From positions 1,302,001 through 1,366,000 of the forward strand of contig NZ_JAUSYS010000001.1 of NCBI RefSeq assembly GCF_030817015.1: a stretch of 64,000 nt of DNA, read 5' to 3'. The position numbers and the translations under genes were made by a program. The number at the start of each line of letters is the position of its first letter. The first letter of the stretch is position 1. The notes under the pieces are model-generated. The model was given only the letters and a program-made list of their open reading frames with translations, ran no database searches and was not told where the DNA came from. Of the stretch, positions 33,939-41,975 are shown in pieces. This DNA is from Arthrobacter sp. V1I7. GTDB lineage: Bacteria; Actinomycetota; Actinomycetes; Actinomycetales; Micrococcaceae.

Positions 33939-34005
33939 CGGATAGTTACCGGGTCGCGTGCATCGGGAGGAGGGACGATGCGCACCATTGAGTGAACCCG
34001 GAATC

Positions 34006-35424
34006 ATGAATCCTTCAACGTCTTCCCTGGCGCCCGTTTCGGCGCCCGTGTCCCAGCAACCCGCCGTGCCGGCGCCCGTAGCCGCCGACACCGCCTCACC
34101 CGCCGAGTCCGGCTCCCCGCGCCGGAGGCTCTCCGCGCGCCGGACCGGCCGCTTCGCCCGGCTACCGCTGCTGGCAGGGCGGAGCTTCATCCCGCTGGGA
34201 CTCTTTGCCCGACTTCCCCTCGCCATGCTGACGATCGGCGCCCTCACCCTGGTCACGGCTGTCACCAGCTCCTACGCCGTCGGCGGCGTGTCGGCCGGCG
34301 CGGTCGGCATCGGCTCCGCCCTGGGTGCGCCCGTTCTCGGCGCGCTCGCGGACCGGCTGGGCCAGCGCCCGGTACTGGTGTTTGCCGCGGTCTTCAACAC
34401 CGTCGCGGTCATCGCCCTGATTCTCGCCGCCCACCTGATCCCCGGCGGACAGGACCTAGCCGCTGCCGGGCCCGTGCTGGCGGCCGCGTTCGTGGCCGGT
34501 GCGAGCTGCCCGCAGGTCGGTCCCCTGGCGCGGGTCCGTTGGATGGCCCTCACCTCCCGGGGCGGACGCGGAGCCAACACCGCGGATCTGGACACGGCCC
34601 TCTCCTACGAAGGCACGGCCGACGAGCTGACCTTCGTGCTGGGCCCGGCGCTGGTCGGAATCATTGCCAGCCTCTTCGCCCCCTGGCTGCCGCTGGCCCT
34701 TGCCGCCGCGCTGACCATCACCCTGGTACCGGCCTTCGCCGTGCACCCGACGCACCGCGCGGTGATCCGGACGCCGGCGCGGACCGCGGTCGCTGCGGCG
34801 GAAGAGAAACAGCGCCGGAGCGCCTTGCCGGCCGGTCAGCGGGCGGGGGCGTTTGCCGCCGTCGCGCTGCCGGTGCTGGCCATGGTCTGCATGGGCACGT
34901 TCTTCGGTTCCACACAGACCGCGCTCAGTTCGTTCGCCGCCGGCTTTGCCACCTCCGAGCTGGCCGGGCTGCTGTACGCCGTGATGGGCCTGAGCTCGGC
35001 CGCGGCCGCCCTCTCGGTCGCCTACTGGCCGCAGCGGTTCACGGTGAACGCCCGCTGGCTGGCCTGCGCGGCGCTGATGGCCGCCCTCGCATTGCTGCTG
35101 CTGCTGCCCTCGGCCGCGCTGCCCATGATCCTGGTGCTGCTGGTGCTGGGCCTGCCCGTCGGCCCGCTGATGGTCACCGTCTTCGCCATCGGCGGCATCG
35201 TCGCCCCGGCCGGCAGGCTCGGCACGGTCATGACGGCGCTGGCCAGCGGCATCGTCGCCGGCACCGCCCTCGGATCCGCCATCGCCGGGCAGCTCGCGCA
35301 AAACCACGGCTACTCCACGGCCTTCCTCGTCCCGGTCTGCGCCGCCTCGGCGCTGTTCCTGCTGGGCGCCGCCGCCGCCGTCGTCCTCCACCGGAAGCAA
35401 ATGACGTCGGCGGACCCTGCCTGA
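34006..35424 (+). CDS. MFS transporter
   Basis: The protein has 472 residues. After a Pro/Ala/Ser-rich N-terminus it has about twelve hydrophobic segments. The MFS loop 2-3 motif is present as GALADRLGQRPVLV near residue 110. The C-terminal half has no soluble domain. The family is broad (arabinose-efflux-like) and the substrate is unknown. The TATACT promoter after sbcC indicates independent transcription. A start 16 codons earlier (GTG 33958) is possible but would sit too near the promoter. Confidence 0.85.
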   Translation: MNPSTSSLAPVSAPVSQQPAVPAPVAADTASPAESGSPRRRLSARRTGRFARLPLLAGRSFIPLGLFARLPLAMLTIGALTLVTAVTSSYAVGGVSAGAVGIGSALGAPVLGALADRLGQRPVLVFAAVFNTVAVIALILAAHLIPGGQDLAAAGPVLAAAFVAGASCPQVGPLARVRWMALTSRGGRGANTADLDTALSYEGTADELTFVLGPALVGIIASLFAPWLPLALAAALTITLVPAFAVHPTHRAVIRTPARTAVAAAEEKQRRSALPAGQRAGAFAAVALPVLAMVCMGTFFGSTQTALSSFAAGFATSELAGLLYAVMGLSSAAAALSVAYWPQRFTVNARWLACAALMAALALLLLLPSAALPMILVLLVLGLPVGPLMVTVFAIGGIVAPAGRLGTVMTALASGIVAGTALGSAIAGQLAQNHGYSTAFLVPVCAASALFLLGAAAAVVLHRKQMTSADPA

Positions 35425-35509
35425 CCCCGGATGCGCCATCACTCCTGGTTGCCTCCAGGGCCCCGGAACGACATCAAGTGAAAGGGCATCGGAGCGCGGG
35501 CCGGTCCTG

Positions 35510-36235
35510 TCAGCCCAGCTGGCCCTCGATCCGCTCCGCGCTCGCGGCCAGTGCCGCGGCAACGTCCTTGGCATCCTGGGCCGCGCGGATGTAGACGACG
35601 GCGAGGGCTGCCGGGCGTCCGCCCGGAACCCGGAGTGGCACGGCCAGCGAGGAGACCCCGGCGATCACCTCATCGTGGCTGGCGGCATAGCCCCGGCGCC
35701 GGGCTTCGGCGGCCTCGGCGCGGTACGGGATACCGGGCGCCGCGTCGTGCCATTCCTGCTCGGAGAACGCGGACTGGATGGCGATGCCGGGGGCACCGGC
35801 GCTGATCGGATGCCGCGAGCCGGGATGCTGCACCACGGTGGGCCCGGTGTGCCGCGGATCGACGGTGACCAGCGTGACGCACTCCGCGTGGTCCCAAACG
35901 GCCACGAAGGCGCTCATCGTGAGCGCATTGGCGAGCTGGGTCAGCTCCGGAAGCGCGGCTGTCTGCAGGCTGCGCGAAACTCCGCGGGCCAGCACGGCCA
36001 GGCCGGGGCCGGGCTGGACCCGGCCGCCGTCGTCGCGTACCAGCAGGGAGTGGTCCTCCAGGGTGCGGAGGATGCGGTAGGCCACAGAGCGGTGGACGCC
36101 CAGCGCGTCGGCAAGTTCGGCAATGGTCAGGGGCTGCTGCGCTTCGGCGAGGATCTCCAGGGCGCGGATGCCGCGGGACAGCGTCTGGGAAGGGGAGGCC
36201 TGGGCGCTGGCGGCGGTCGGGGTCATGGGGTCCAT
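35510..36235 (-). CDS. IclR-family transcriptional regulator
   Basis: The protein, 241 residues, has an N-terminal winged helix (SRGIRALEILAEAQQPLTIAELADALGVHRSVAYRILRTLE in total, about residues 18-60) and a C-terminal GAF-like effector domain with SAGAPGIAIQSAF and the late VSSLAVPLRVPGG. It is divergent from the flavin reductase / oxygenase operon, and a palindrome of the type bound by IclR proteins lies at 36326-36340. It probably controls that operon in response to an aromatic compound. ATG 36235 or ATG 36226 may be the start. Confidence 0.9.
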   Translation of the reverse strand: MDPMTPTAASAQASPSQTLSRGIRALEILAEAQQPLTIAELADALGVHRSVAYRILRTLEDHSLLVRDDGGRVQPGPGLAVLARGVSRSLQTAALPELTQLANALTMSAFVAVWDHAECVTLVTVDPRHTGPTVVQHPGSRHPISAGAPGIAIQSAFSEQEWHDAAPGIPYRAEAAEARRRGYAASHDEVIAGVSSLAVPLRVPGGRPAALAVVYIRAAQDAKDVAAALAASAERIEGQLG

Positions 36236-36325
36236 CCTAGGTGGAAGCGGTCGCGGCGCCGGCTCACCGCGGCACCCCTTGTGCTCCGGTTCACACTGCG
36301 CTAGCGTTCTATATGGGAATTACAT

Positions 36326-36340
36326 GTTCGATTATAGAAC
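36326..36340 (+). promoter_or_regulatory. IclR-type palindromic operator candidate
   Basis: GTTCGATTATAGAAC has GTTC/GAAC arms around a 7-base centre, and a further GTTCTATA (36305-36312) matches TATAGAAC at 36333-36340 inverted. It lies in the divergent region between the IclR gene and the hydroxylase operon. Confidence 0.55.
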
Positions 36341-36414
36341 AGATTGCCAGCTTGATATAGGGCCCGGCTGGGACGTCCAGGCCACGAAACATCATCCAAC
36401 GCAAGGGATCAACG

Positions 36415-36951
36415 ATGATTGCCAAGCCCCGCACCGAGGCCGTTCCGGTTGTTCCGGGCCGCACCTCAGCACACCGGGCCCACCACTTCCGCGGAAGCCT
36501 GGGCCGGTTCGCCACCGGCGTGGCGATCGTGACGTTCGACGGCGTCACCAAACGCCACGGCATCACCGTGAACTCCTTCACCTCGGTGTCGATGGATCCT
36601 CCGCTCGTGCTCGTGAGTATCGCCCGCACCACCAAGGCCCACGACGAGCTCGCCGGCCGGCCCTTCACCGTGAACATCCTCGGCGCCGAGCAGCGCCAGC
36701 TGGCCATGCACTTCGCCGGACGTCCCGGCCCCGAACCCCTCTGGGTCGAAGGCGAGACCGCGCCGCGTCTGTCCAATGTGCTCGCCTACTTTGAATGCAA
36801 GCCCTGGGCGGCCTACGACGGCGGGGACCACACCCTGTACATCGGCGAAGTGGTCGACTTCAACTACCGCAACGGCGACGCCCTGGCCTTCGCCAACAGC
36901 ACTTTCACCACCATCCCGGAGAGCCAGCTGGGGATGGAAGACCTGCTCTAA
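36415..36951 (+). CDS. hpaC: Flavin reductase, partner of the hydroxylase
   Basis: This 178-residue FMN-binding split-barrel protein carries the typical FRGSLGRFATGVAIVTF, GITVNSFTSVSMDPPLVLVS and GRPFTVNIL segments. It would supply FADH2 to the oxygenase encoded 50 bases downstream, the HpaC role. The gene symbol rests on the pairing and the family; TftC/NtaB-type reductases look similar. The ATG is preceded by a weak AAGGGA site. Confidence 0.87.
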   Translation: MIAKPRTEAVPVVPGRTSAHRAHHFRGSLGRFATGVAIVTFDGVTKRHGITVNSFTSVSMDPPLVLVSIARTTKAHDELAGRPFTVNILGAEQRQLAMHFAGRPGPEPLWVEGETAPRLSNVLAYFECKPWAAYDGGDHTLYIGEVVDFNYRNGDALAFANSTFTTIPESQLGMEDLL

Positions 36952-37001
36952 GACCGCACCGCTTTCCCGAGGACAGCTCAAAGACGACTGGAGAAACAAC
37001 C

Positions 37002-38456
37002 ATGGGTATCCGTACCGGCCAGCAGTACCTGGACAAGCTCAACGCGATGACGCCGCACGTGGTGATCGACGGCGAGGTGGTCAGCGAGAAGATCGCCGAG
37101 CACCCTGCCTTCCGCAACGTCGCGCGGTCCTACGCCCGGCTCTTCGACATGCAGCATGACCCCAAGTACCAGGAGGCGCTGACTTATTCCTCGCCCAGCA
37201 CCGGCGATCTCGTGAATGCCTCCTTCCTGGTGCCCCGGACCGTGGAGGACCTGGAGCGCCGCCGCCGCGCCATCTCCACCTGGGCCGAGTCCTCCAACGG
37301 CTTCCTGGGCCGATCGGGCGACTACATGAACTCCTCGCTGACCGCGCTCAGTACTGCGGAGAAATGGTTCGCGCAGGCCGATCCCAAATTCGGCGAAAAT
37401 ATCCGCAACTACTATGAATGGGCGCGCGAAAATGACGTCCTCGCCACACATACGCTGATCCCGCCGCAGGTCAACCGCTCCGTCTCCGGCTCCGAGCAGA
37501 TGGGCGGGCAGCTGTCGGCGCACATCGTCGAGGAGCGGGAGGACGGCATCGTGATCAGCGGCGCCCGCATGCTGGCCACCATCGCGCCGATTGCCGATGA
37601 ACTCCTCGTTTTCCCGTCCACTGTGCTCCGCGGCACTCCGGAGGATGCGCCCTACTCCTTCGCGTTTGCCATCCCCAACGATGCGCCGGGCCTGCGCTAC
37701 CTCTGCCGCACCTCGCTGTACAACGGCGGCAGCTCCCACGATGAGCCGCTGGCCTCGCGCTATGAGGAGATGGACGCCGTCGCAATCTTCGACAACGTAT
37801 TTGTGCCAAGCGAGCGCATCTTCATGCTCGGCAACCCGCAGCTCTGTAACGCCTTCTATACAGAGACCGGCGCCGGCGCGCTCATGACGCACCAGGTGGT
37901 CACCCGCACCATCGCCAAGAGCGAGTTCTTCCTCGGCCTGGCCTCCGAGCTCGCGGACTCGATCGGCATCGACGGCTTCCAGCACATCCAGGAGGACATT
38001 GCCGAACTCATTATCTACGTCGAAATCGGCAAAGCGCTGGTCCGGGCCTCAGAGGCCGACGCGCGACCCAATGATGCCGGGGTGATGCTGCCGAAGTGGT
38101 CAACCCTGAACGCCGCCCGTAACTGGTACCCGAAGGTCGCCCAGCGCTTCCCGCAGATTATCCGGAAATTCTCCGCCTCAGGGCTGATGGCGCTGCCCGG
38201 CGAGGCGGACGTCAACAGTGCGGCCCGGGCGGACATCGAGATGTATCTGCAGGGCAAGACCCTCACCGGACCCGAACGCGTCCGGCTGTTCAAACTGGCC
38301 TTCGACGCCTCAATTTCCGGTTTTTCCGGCCGCCAGTCGCTCTACGAATACTTCTTCTTCGGCGACCCGGTGCGGATGGCGGGCGCGATGGTGAACAGCT
38401 ATGACCGGGAGCCCGTCCGGGCCCGGGTCCGCGAGCTGCTCGCCCGCGAAGACTGA
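37002..38456 (+). CDS. hpaB: 4-hydroxyphenylacetate 3-hydroxylase-type oxygenase
   Basis: This 484-residue FADH2-using monooxygenase has the acyl-CoA dehydrogenase-like fold of HpaB. It contains RTGQQYLDKLNAM at the N-terminus, the segment THTLIPPQVNRS near residue 160 and the conserved LYEYFFFGDPVRMAG near the C-terminus. It would ortho-hydroxylate a phenol such as 4-hydroxyphenylacetate to the catechol. No ring-cleavage or downstream hpa genes are present, so the real substrate could be another phenol. A GGAG ribosome site precedes the ATG; the terminator at 38501 ends the operon. Confidence 0.9.
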   Translation: MGIRTGQQYLDKLNAMTPHVVIDGEVVSEKIAEHPAFRNVARSYARLFDMQHDPKYQEALTYSSPSTGDLVNASFLVPRTVEDLERRRRAISTWAESSNGFLGRSGDYMNSSLTALSTAEKWFAQADPKFGENIRNYYEWARENDVLATHTLIPPQVNRSVSGSEQMGGQLSAHIVEEREDGIVISGARMLATIAPIADELLVFPSTVLRGTPEDAPYSFAFAIPNDAPGLRYLCRTSLYNGGSSHDEPLASRYEEMDAVAIFDNVFVPSERIFMLGNPQLCNAFYTETGAGALMTHQVVTRTIAKSEFFLGLASELADSIGIDGFQHIQEDIAELIIYVEIGKALVRASEADARPNDAGVMLPKWSTLNAARNWYPKVAQRFPQIIRKFSASGLMALPGEADVNSAARADIEMYLQGKTLTGPERVRLFKLAFDASISGFSGRQSLYEYFFFGDPVRMAGAMVNSYDREPVRARVRELLARED

Positions 38457-38500
38457 CCGGAAAACCCGGCCGGAAGCCCCACAACCCGGCCCGAAAGCCC

Positions 38501-38540
38501 GGGCTTCGCGGTTCTGAATGCCGGCCGCGAAGCCCTTTTA
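38501..38540 (+). terminator. Rho-independent terminator after hpaB
   Basis: An 11-bp perfect stem GGGCTTCGCGG / CCGCGAAGCCC with a 13-base loop is followed by TTTTA. Confidence 0.8.
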
Positions 38541-38544
38541 CACC

Positions 38545-38607
38545 GGTGTGTGCTTTATCACACCATTCATAGTATGATCCTTGATACTAACTGACCGTTC
38601 GATCAGT
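38545..38607 (+). promoter_or_regulatory. Three palindromes with 8-base spacers in the transporter promoter
   Basis: GGTGTG/CACACC at 38545-38564, TAGTAT/ATACTA at 38570-38589, and ACTGA/TCAGT at 38590-38607 all have eight-base spacers. The last contains GTTCGAT, also found in the IclR-type palindrome upstream of hpaC. Confidence 0.5.
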
Positions 38608-38679
38608 AATCCCGAGGCATTCAGTTATTCGCATGCACCCACCCCGGGCAGTACCGCTGCCCCCAGCAACGGAGTTTCA

Positions 38680-40014
38680 ATGACCGCAGCTTCAACCGTC
38701 GATTCCGAGGCCGGCCCCAGCAGCAAGCATGAGGAACGCAAGGTCCTCGCCGGGACGCTGGTCGGAACCACCATCGAGTGGTACGACTTCTTCATCTTCG
38801 CCCAGTTGACCGGAACGCTGCTGTCGCCGCTGTTCCTGGCACCGCTGAACGCTTCCAATCCGGGCCTGGCGCAGATCCTGTCGTTCGCCCTCATCGGCAT
38901 CAGCTTCCTGTTCCGCCCGCTCGGCGCCATCATCGCCGGCCACCTGGGTGACCGCCTCGGACGCAAGGCCATGCTGGTCTTCACCCTGATCATGATGGGT
39001 GCCGCGACGGCCCTGATCGGCATGCTGCCGACCTACGCCCAGATCGGCGTCTGGGCCCCGATTCTGCTGATCACGCTCCGCATCATCCAGGGCTTCTCCG
39101 CCGGCGGCGAATGGGGCGGTGCCGCCCTGATGGCCGTGGAGCACGCACCCAAGAGCAAGCGCGGCCTCTTCGGCGCCTACCCGCAGATCGGTGTTCCGGT
39201 CGGCATGATCCTGGCCACCGGCCTGCTCTTTTTCCTCAACTCCAGCATGTCCAAGGAAGACTTCGCCTCCTGGGGCTGGCGGGTGCCGTTCCTGCTCTCC
39301 ATCGTCCTGATCGTGGTCGGTTACCTGATCCGCCGTGCCGTCGCCGAGAGCCCCGTCTTCAAGGAGATGGCCGCCCGCAAGGAGGAAAGCAAGGCTCCCC
39401 TCGGTGAGCTGATCCGGAAGCACAAGAAGGCAGTCCTCTACTCGACGATGATCTTCGTCGGTAACAACGCCGCCGGCTACCTGCTGATCGCCTTCTTCAT
39501 CTCCTACGCCACCAGAACCCTGAAGATGCCCACCCCGCAGATCCTGCTCGCCACCACGCTGGCATCCTTCGGCTGGCTGATCTTCACGCTGGTCGGCGGC
39601 TGGCTCTCGGACAAGATCGGCCGGGTCAAGACCTTCCTGATCGGCTACGCCATCGTCTTCGCCTGGATGATCCCGATGTTCGCCCTGATCGACACCACGG
39701 ACATCGTGCTCTACGGCGTCGCGCTGTTCGTCCTCACCATCGGCCTGGGCCTGTCCTACGGCCCGATGTCCGCCATGTACGCCGAGATGTTCCCGGCGAA
39801 CGTGCGCTACTCCGGCATCTCGATCGGCTACGCCTTCGGCGCCATCCTCGGCGGCGCCTTCGCGGCCACCATCGCGGAGGCCCTGCTGCAGAGCACCAAG
39901 TGGACCGGATCCATCGGTATCTACATCATGGTCCTCTGCGTCATCTCCGCCGTCGGCGTTCTCCTGGCCAAGGAAACCAGGGGCAACCCCCTCGGCGTCA
40001 GCAGCCACCACTAG
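38680..40014 (+). CDS. MFS transporter of the metabolite:H+ symporter (MHS) family
   Basis: The protein has 444 residues and twelve hydrophobic segments. MHS markers are GTTIEWYDFFIFAQLTGTL at the first segment, GHLGDRLGRKAMLVFTLIMM in loop 2-3 and AVAESPVFKEM in the central loop. It should import a small carboxylate with protons; its position after hpaCB suggests an aromatic acid such as 4-hydroxyphenylacetate. The start MTAASTVD is preceded by GGAG nine bases upstream. Its promoter region holds three palindromes. Confidence 0.9.
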   Translation: MTAASTVDSEAGPSSKHEERKVLAGTLVGTTIEWYDFFIFAQLTGTLLSPLFLAPLNASNPGLAQILSFALIGISFLFRPLGAIIAGHLGDRLGRKAMLVFTLIMMGAATALIGMLPTYAQIGVWAPILLITLRIIQGFSAGGEWGGAALMAVEHAPKSKRGLFGAYPQIGVPVGMILATGLLFFLNSSMSKEDFASWGWRVPFLLSIVLIVVGYLIRRAVAESPVFKEMAARKEESKAPLGELIRKHKKAVLYSTMIFVGNNAAGYLLIAFFISYATRTLKMPTPQILLATTLASFGWLIFTLVGGWLSDKIGRVKTFLIGYAIVFAWMIPMFALIDTTDIVLYGVALFVLTIGLGLSYGPMSAMYAEMFPANVRYSGISIGYAFGAILGGAFAATIAEALLQSTKWTGSIGIYIMVLCVISAVGVLLAKETRGNPLGVSSHH

Positions 40015-40051
40015 GCCGGCCGCGGCAACAGCACTCCAGCTGAACACCGGG

Positions 40052-40080
40052 AAGGGCACGGACCAGTGGTCCGTGCCCTT
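40052..40080 (+). terminator. Hairpin terminator after the MHS transporter
   Basis: A perfect 14-bp stem AAGGGCACGGACCA / TGGTCCGTGCCCTT with a one-base centre lies between convergent genes. Its right arm is part of an 18-base sequence duplicated with 16-bp period (40068-40101). Confidence 0.75.
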
Positions 40081-40101
40081 TCCGGTCCGTGCCCTTTCCG
40101 G
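40068..40101 (+). repeat. 16-bp period tandem duplication in a terminator
   Basis: GGTCCGTGCCCTTTCCGG occurs at 40068-40085 and 40084-40101, giving the hairpin two possible right arms. Confidence 0.75.
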
Positions 40102-40109
40102 TCGCCGGC

Positions 40110-40766
40110 TTAGGGCTGCTGCGCGTTGAGCAGACGGACGACGTCGCCGTCCGTCACCTGGGGGAACGTCCGGTAGTAGCTGCCGACGGCGCGGAACCCG
40201 CCCGGGATATGAAGGCTCAGGACGGCGTCGGCGGTGTCCTGCAGCGAGTCCTGCGCATAGAGCGAGGCGACGGGGACCGCGACGACGATGCTGGCGGCGC
40301 CGGCTCCGCGGACGGCTTCGACGGCGGCCCTCATGGTGGCCCCGGTGGCCATGCCGTCGTCGGCCAGGATGACCGTCCTGCCGTGGACGTCCGGCCCGGG
40401 CCCCGGGTACGCCTCCGCCCGGCGTTCCAGCTCAGTGCGTTCCCGGTGCTCCACCTCAGCCAGGGCCGCGGGCCGGATCCCGAGCTGCAGGAGCTGGTCC
40501 ACGAACGAACGGTTCAGCACGCGCACCACCTGGCCGCCGGACCAGGCGAGCGCGCCGAAGGCTGTCTCCTCATGGCCCGGGATGCCGAGCTTGCGCACCG
40601 GGAGAGCGGCGAACGCCAGCCCGAGAGGTTCCGCGGCCGCGGCCGCGACGGGCACGCCGCCCCGGGCCAGGCCGAAGATGCTGGCGTCCGGCCGGCCGCG
40701 GAACTGCCGGAGGGCGCCGGCCAGCAGCCTGCCTGCCTGTTCGCGGTCGGTGAAGCGCATGCCCAT
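40110..40766 (-). CDS. Phosphoribosyltransferase domain protein
   Basis: This 218-residue type I PRTase-fold protein has the PRPP-binding loop VILADDGMATGATM near residue 133, and FGLARGGVPVAAAAAE near the N-terminus. Stand-alone proteins of this kind are widespread in Actinobacteria without a defined substrate; despite the fold, a nucleotide-synthesis role is not established. It is transcribed in the same direction as the dehydrogenase operon and starts 47 bases after the hydrolase gene, so it may be part of that transcript. Confidence 0.82.
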   Translation of the reverse strand: MGMRFTDREQAGRLLAGALRQFRGRPDASIFGLARGGVPVAAAAAEPLGLAFAALPVRKLGIPGHEETAFGALAWSGGQVVRVLNRSFVDQLLQLGIRPAALAEVEHRERTELERRAEAYPGPGPDVHGRTVILADDGMATGATMRAAVEAVRGAGAASIVVAVPVASLYAQDSLQDTADAVLSLHIPGGFRAVGSYYRTFPQVTDGDVVRLLNAQQP

Positions 40767-40813
40767 CGGTCCCTCTTCCGCGGTCCGGGATGCAGCCCGG
40801 GCTGCCGTTCGGC

Positions 40814-41641
40814 TCAGACGCCCAGGAAGCTGATGGCCCCCTGCTTGAAGGCGCGGCTGGTGATGGCGTTGGTGTGGTTGCGGCCCGGAAGCACAAGCTG
40901 TTCGACCATGCCCCCGGCCTTGCTGGCAAGCGCGGCGAGATCCGGCAGCGAACCGGCACGCTCGTCGTTTTCCCCGGCCACCAGCAGGACCGGCATGTGC
41001 GGCACGGCCTCGGCGGGATCGAACGGCTCGCCCTTGATGGCCTCCACGAGGGTCAGCAGGGCGAAGATGTTGTTGCCCGGCAGCAGCATGGCCATCTTGA
41101 GCAGCCCCGCGGTGGATGCGTCGGCGATCGGCGTGCCGTCGGCGAGGTAGCGCTGGGCGGCGACGAGATCGAACTCGGCCAGGGGGTCGGCGACGTTGAG
41201 GCCGCCGAGGACCAGTCTGTGGACCAGCTCGTGCTGGGTCGCCCCGAATTCCCAGCCGAGCCGGGAGCCCAGGGAGTAGCCGATCACATCGAGCCCGCTG
41301 GTCGGGTCACCGTCGCGCAGGGGCCGGGCTCCGGCGTCGAACGCGATCTGGAGCAGGTCCGCGCGGATCCGGCTGGGGGAATAGGAGTCCATGTCCTCCG
41401 GAGCGCCGCTGCGGCCGTGTCCGGGCAGGTCCACGGTGATGACATGGCGGCCGGCGTCCAGCAGGGCACTGATCCAGCCGCTGTCTTCCCAGTTGAGCTT
41501 GGCGGACGAGGAGAATCCGTGCAGCAGCAGCACCGGACGCAGCCCGGCGTCGTCCCTGGGTTCGTGCACCCCGACGAACAGCTGGGGGTCGGTGCCCTCA
41601 ACGGTGTGGGAGTGCCGGTCGCCGGTGTGTCTGCCGCTCAT
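40814..41641 (-). CDS. Alpha/beta hydrolase (possible AcoC-like acyltransferase part)
   Basis: The protein has 275 residues with an oxyanion HGFSSSAKLNW, the nucleophile elbow GYSLGSRLG (Ser near residue 112), an acid in AGENDERAG and His in GRNHTNAI. It could be an ordinary esterase. However, it follows by four bases a gene for a lone lipoyl domain, and in AcoC-type E2 proteins of acetoin dehydrogenases a lipoyl domain is fused to an alpha/beta hydrolase domain. The pair may therefore be a split E2. The start MSGRHTGD follows a GAGGA site. Confidence 0.8.
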   Translation of the reverse strand: MSGRHTGDRHSHTVEGTDPQLFVGVHEPRDDAGLRPVLLLHGFSSSAKLNWEDSGWISALLDAGRHVITVDLPGHGRSGAPEDMDSYSPSRIRADLLQIAFDAGARPLRDGDPTSGLDVIGYSLGSRLGWEFGATQHELVHRLVLGGLNVADPLAEFDLVAAQRYLADGTPIADASTAGLLKMAMLLPGNNIFALLTLVEAIKGEPFDPAEAVPHMPVLLVAGENDERAGSLPDLAALASKAGGMVEQLVLPGRNHTNAITSRAFKQGAISFLGV

Positions 41642-41645
41642 GGTG

Positions 41646-41975
41646 TCAGTCCTCATCAAGTACGGCGCTCAGGCGGACCCGGCGCGTCGGTGCCTCTTCC
41701 CTCGGGACGGTGCCCACGATGCCGGCGGTGTTGTCCGGCACCTCAAACACAATCAGGGGCTCGCCGACATTGATCCTGTCGCCGGGCCCGCCGTGGATAC
41801 GCACTACCTTACCTGCCTGCGGGCTGGGCAATTCAACCGCCGATTTGGTGGTTTCGACCTCCACGAGCGGCTGGTTGCGTTCCACCTGGTCGCCCGGTGC
41901 AACCAGCCATTCCAGCACGGTCGCCTCGATCAGGCCCTCGCCCAGGTCGGGGAGCGGAAAGGAAATTTCAGCCAC
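41646..41975 (-). CDS. Stand-alone lipoyl-domain protein (E2 fragment-like)
   Basis: The protein has only 109 residues and comprises one lipoyl domain: LPDLGEGLIEATVLEWLV, then VEVETTKSAVELPSP with the lipoylated Lys44 and the closing GEPLIVFEV. E2 subunits normally continue with an E1/E3-binding domain and a catalytic acyltransferase domain of more than 200 residues; here the protein ends 20 residues later at RRVRLSAVLDED with a clean stop. The GTG start, eight bases inside the E1 beta gene, has GGAG upstream. It should swing acyl groups between E1 and an unknown acyltransferase and E3. Confidence 0.88.
   Translation of the reverse strand: MAEISFPLPDLGEGLIEATVLEWLVAPGDQVERNQPLVEVETTKSAVELPSPQAGKVVRIHGGPGDRINVGEPLIVFEVPDNTAGIVGTVPREEAPTRRVRLSAVLDED

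Noticed and set aside
38501..38540. Considered as a riboswitch before the MHS transporter
   Set aside because: Simple hairpin followed by TTTTA directly after hpaB fits a terminator; no aptamer-like conserved structure is apparent.
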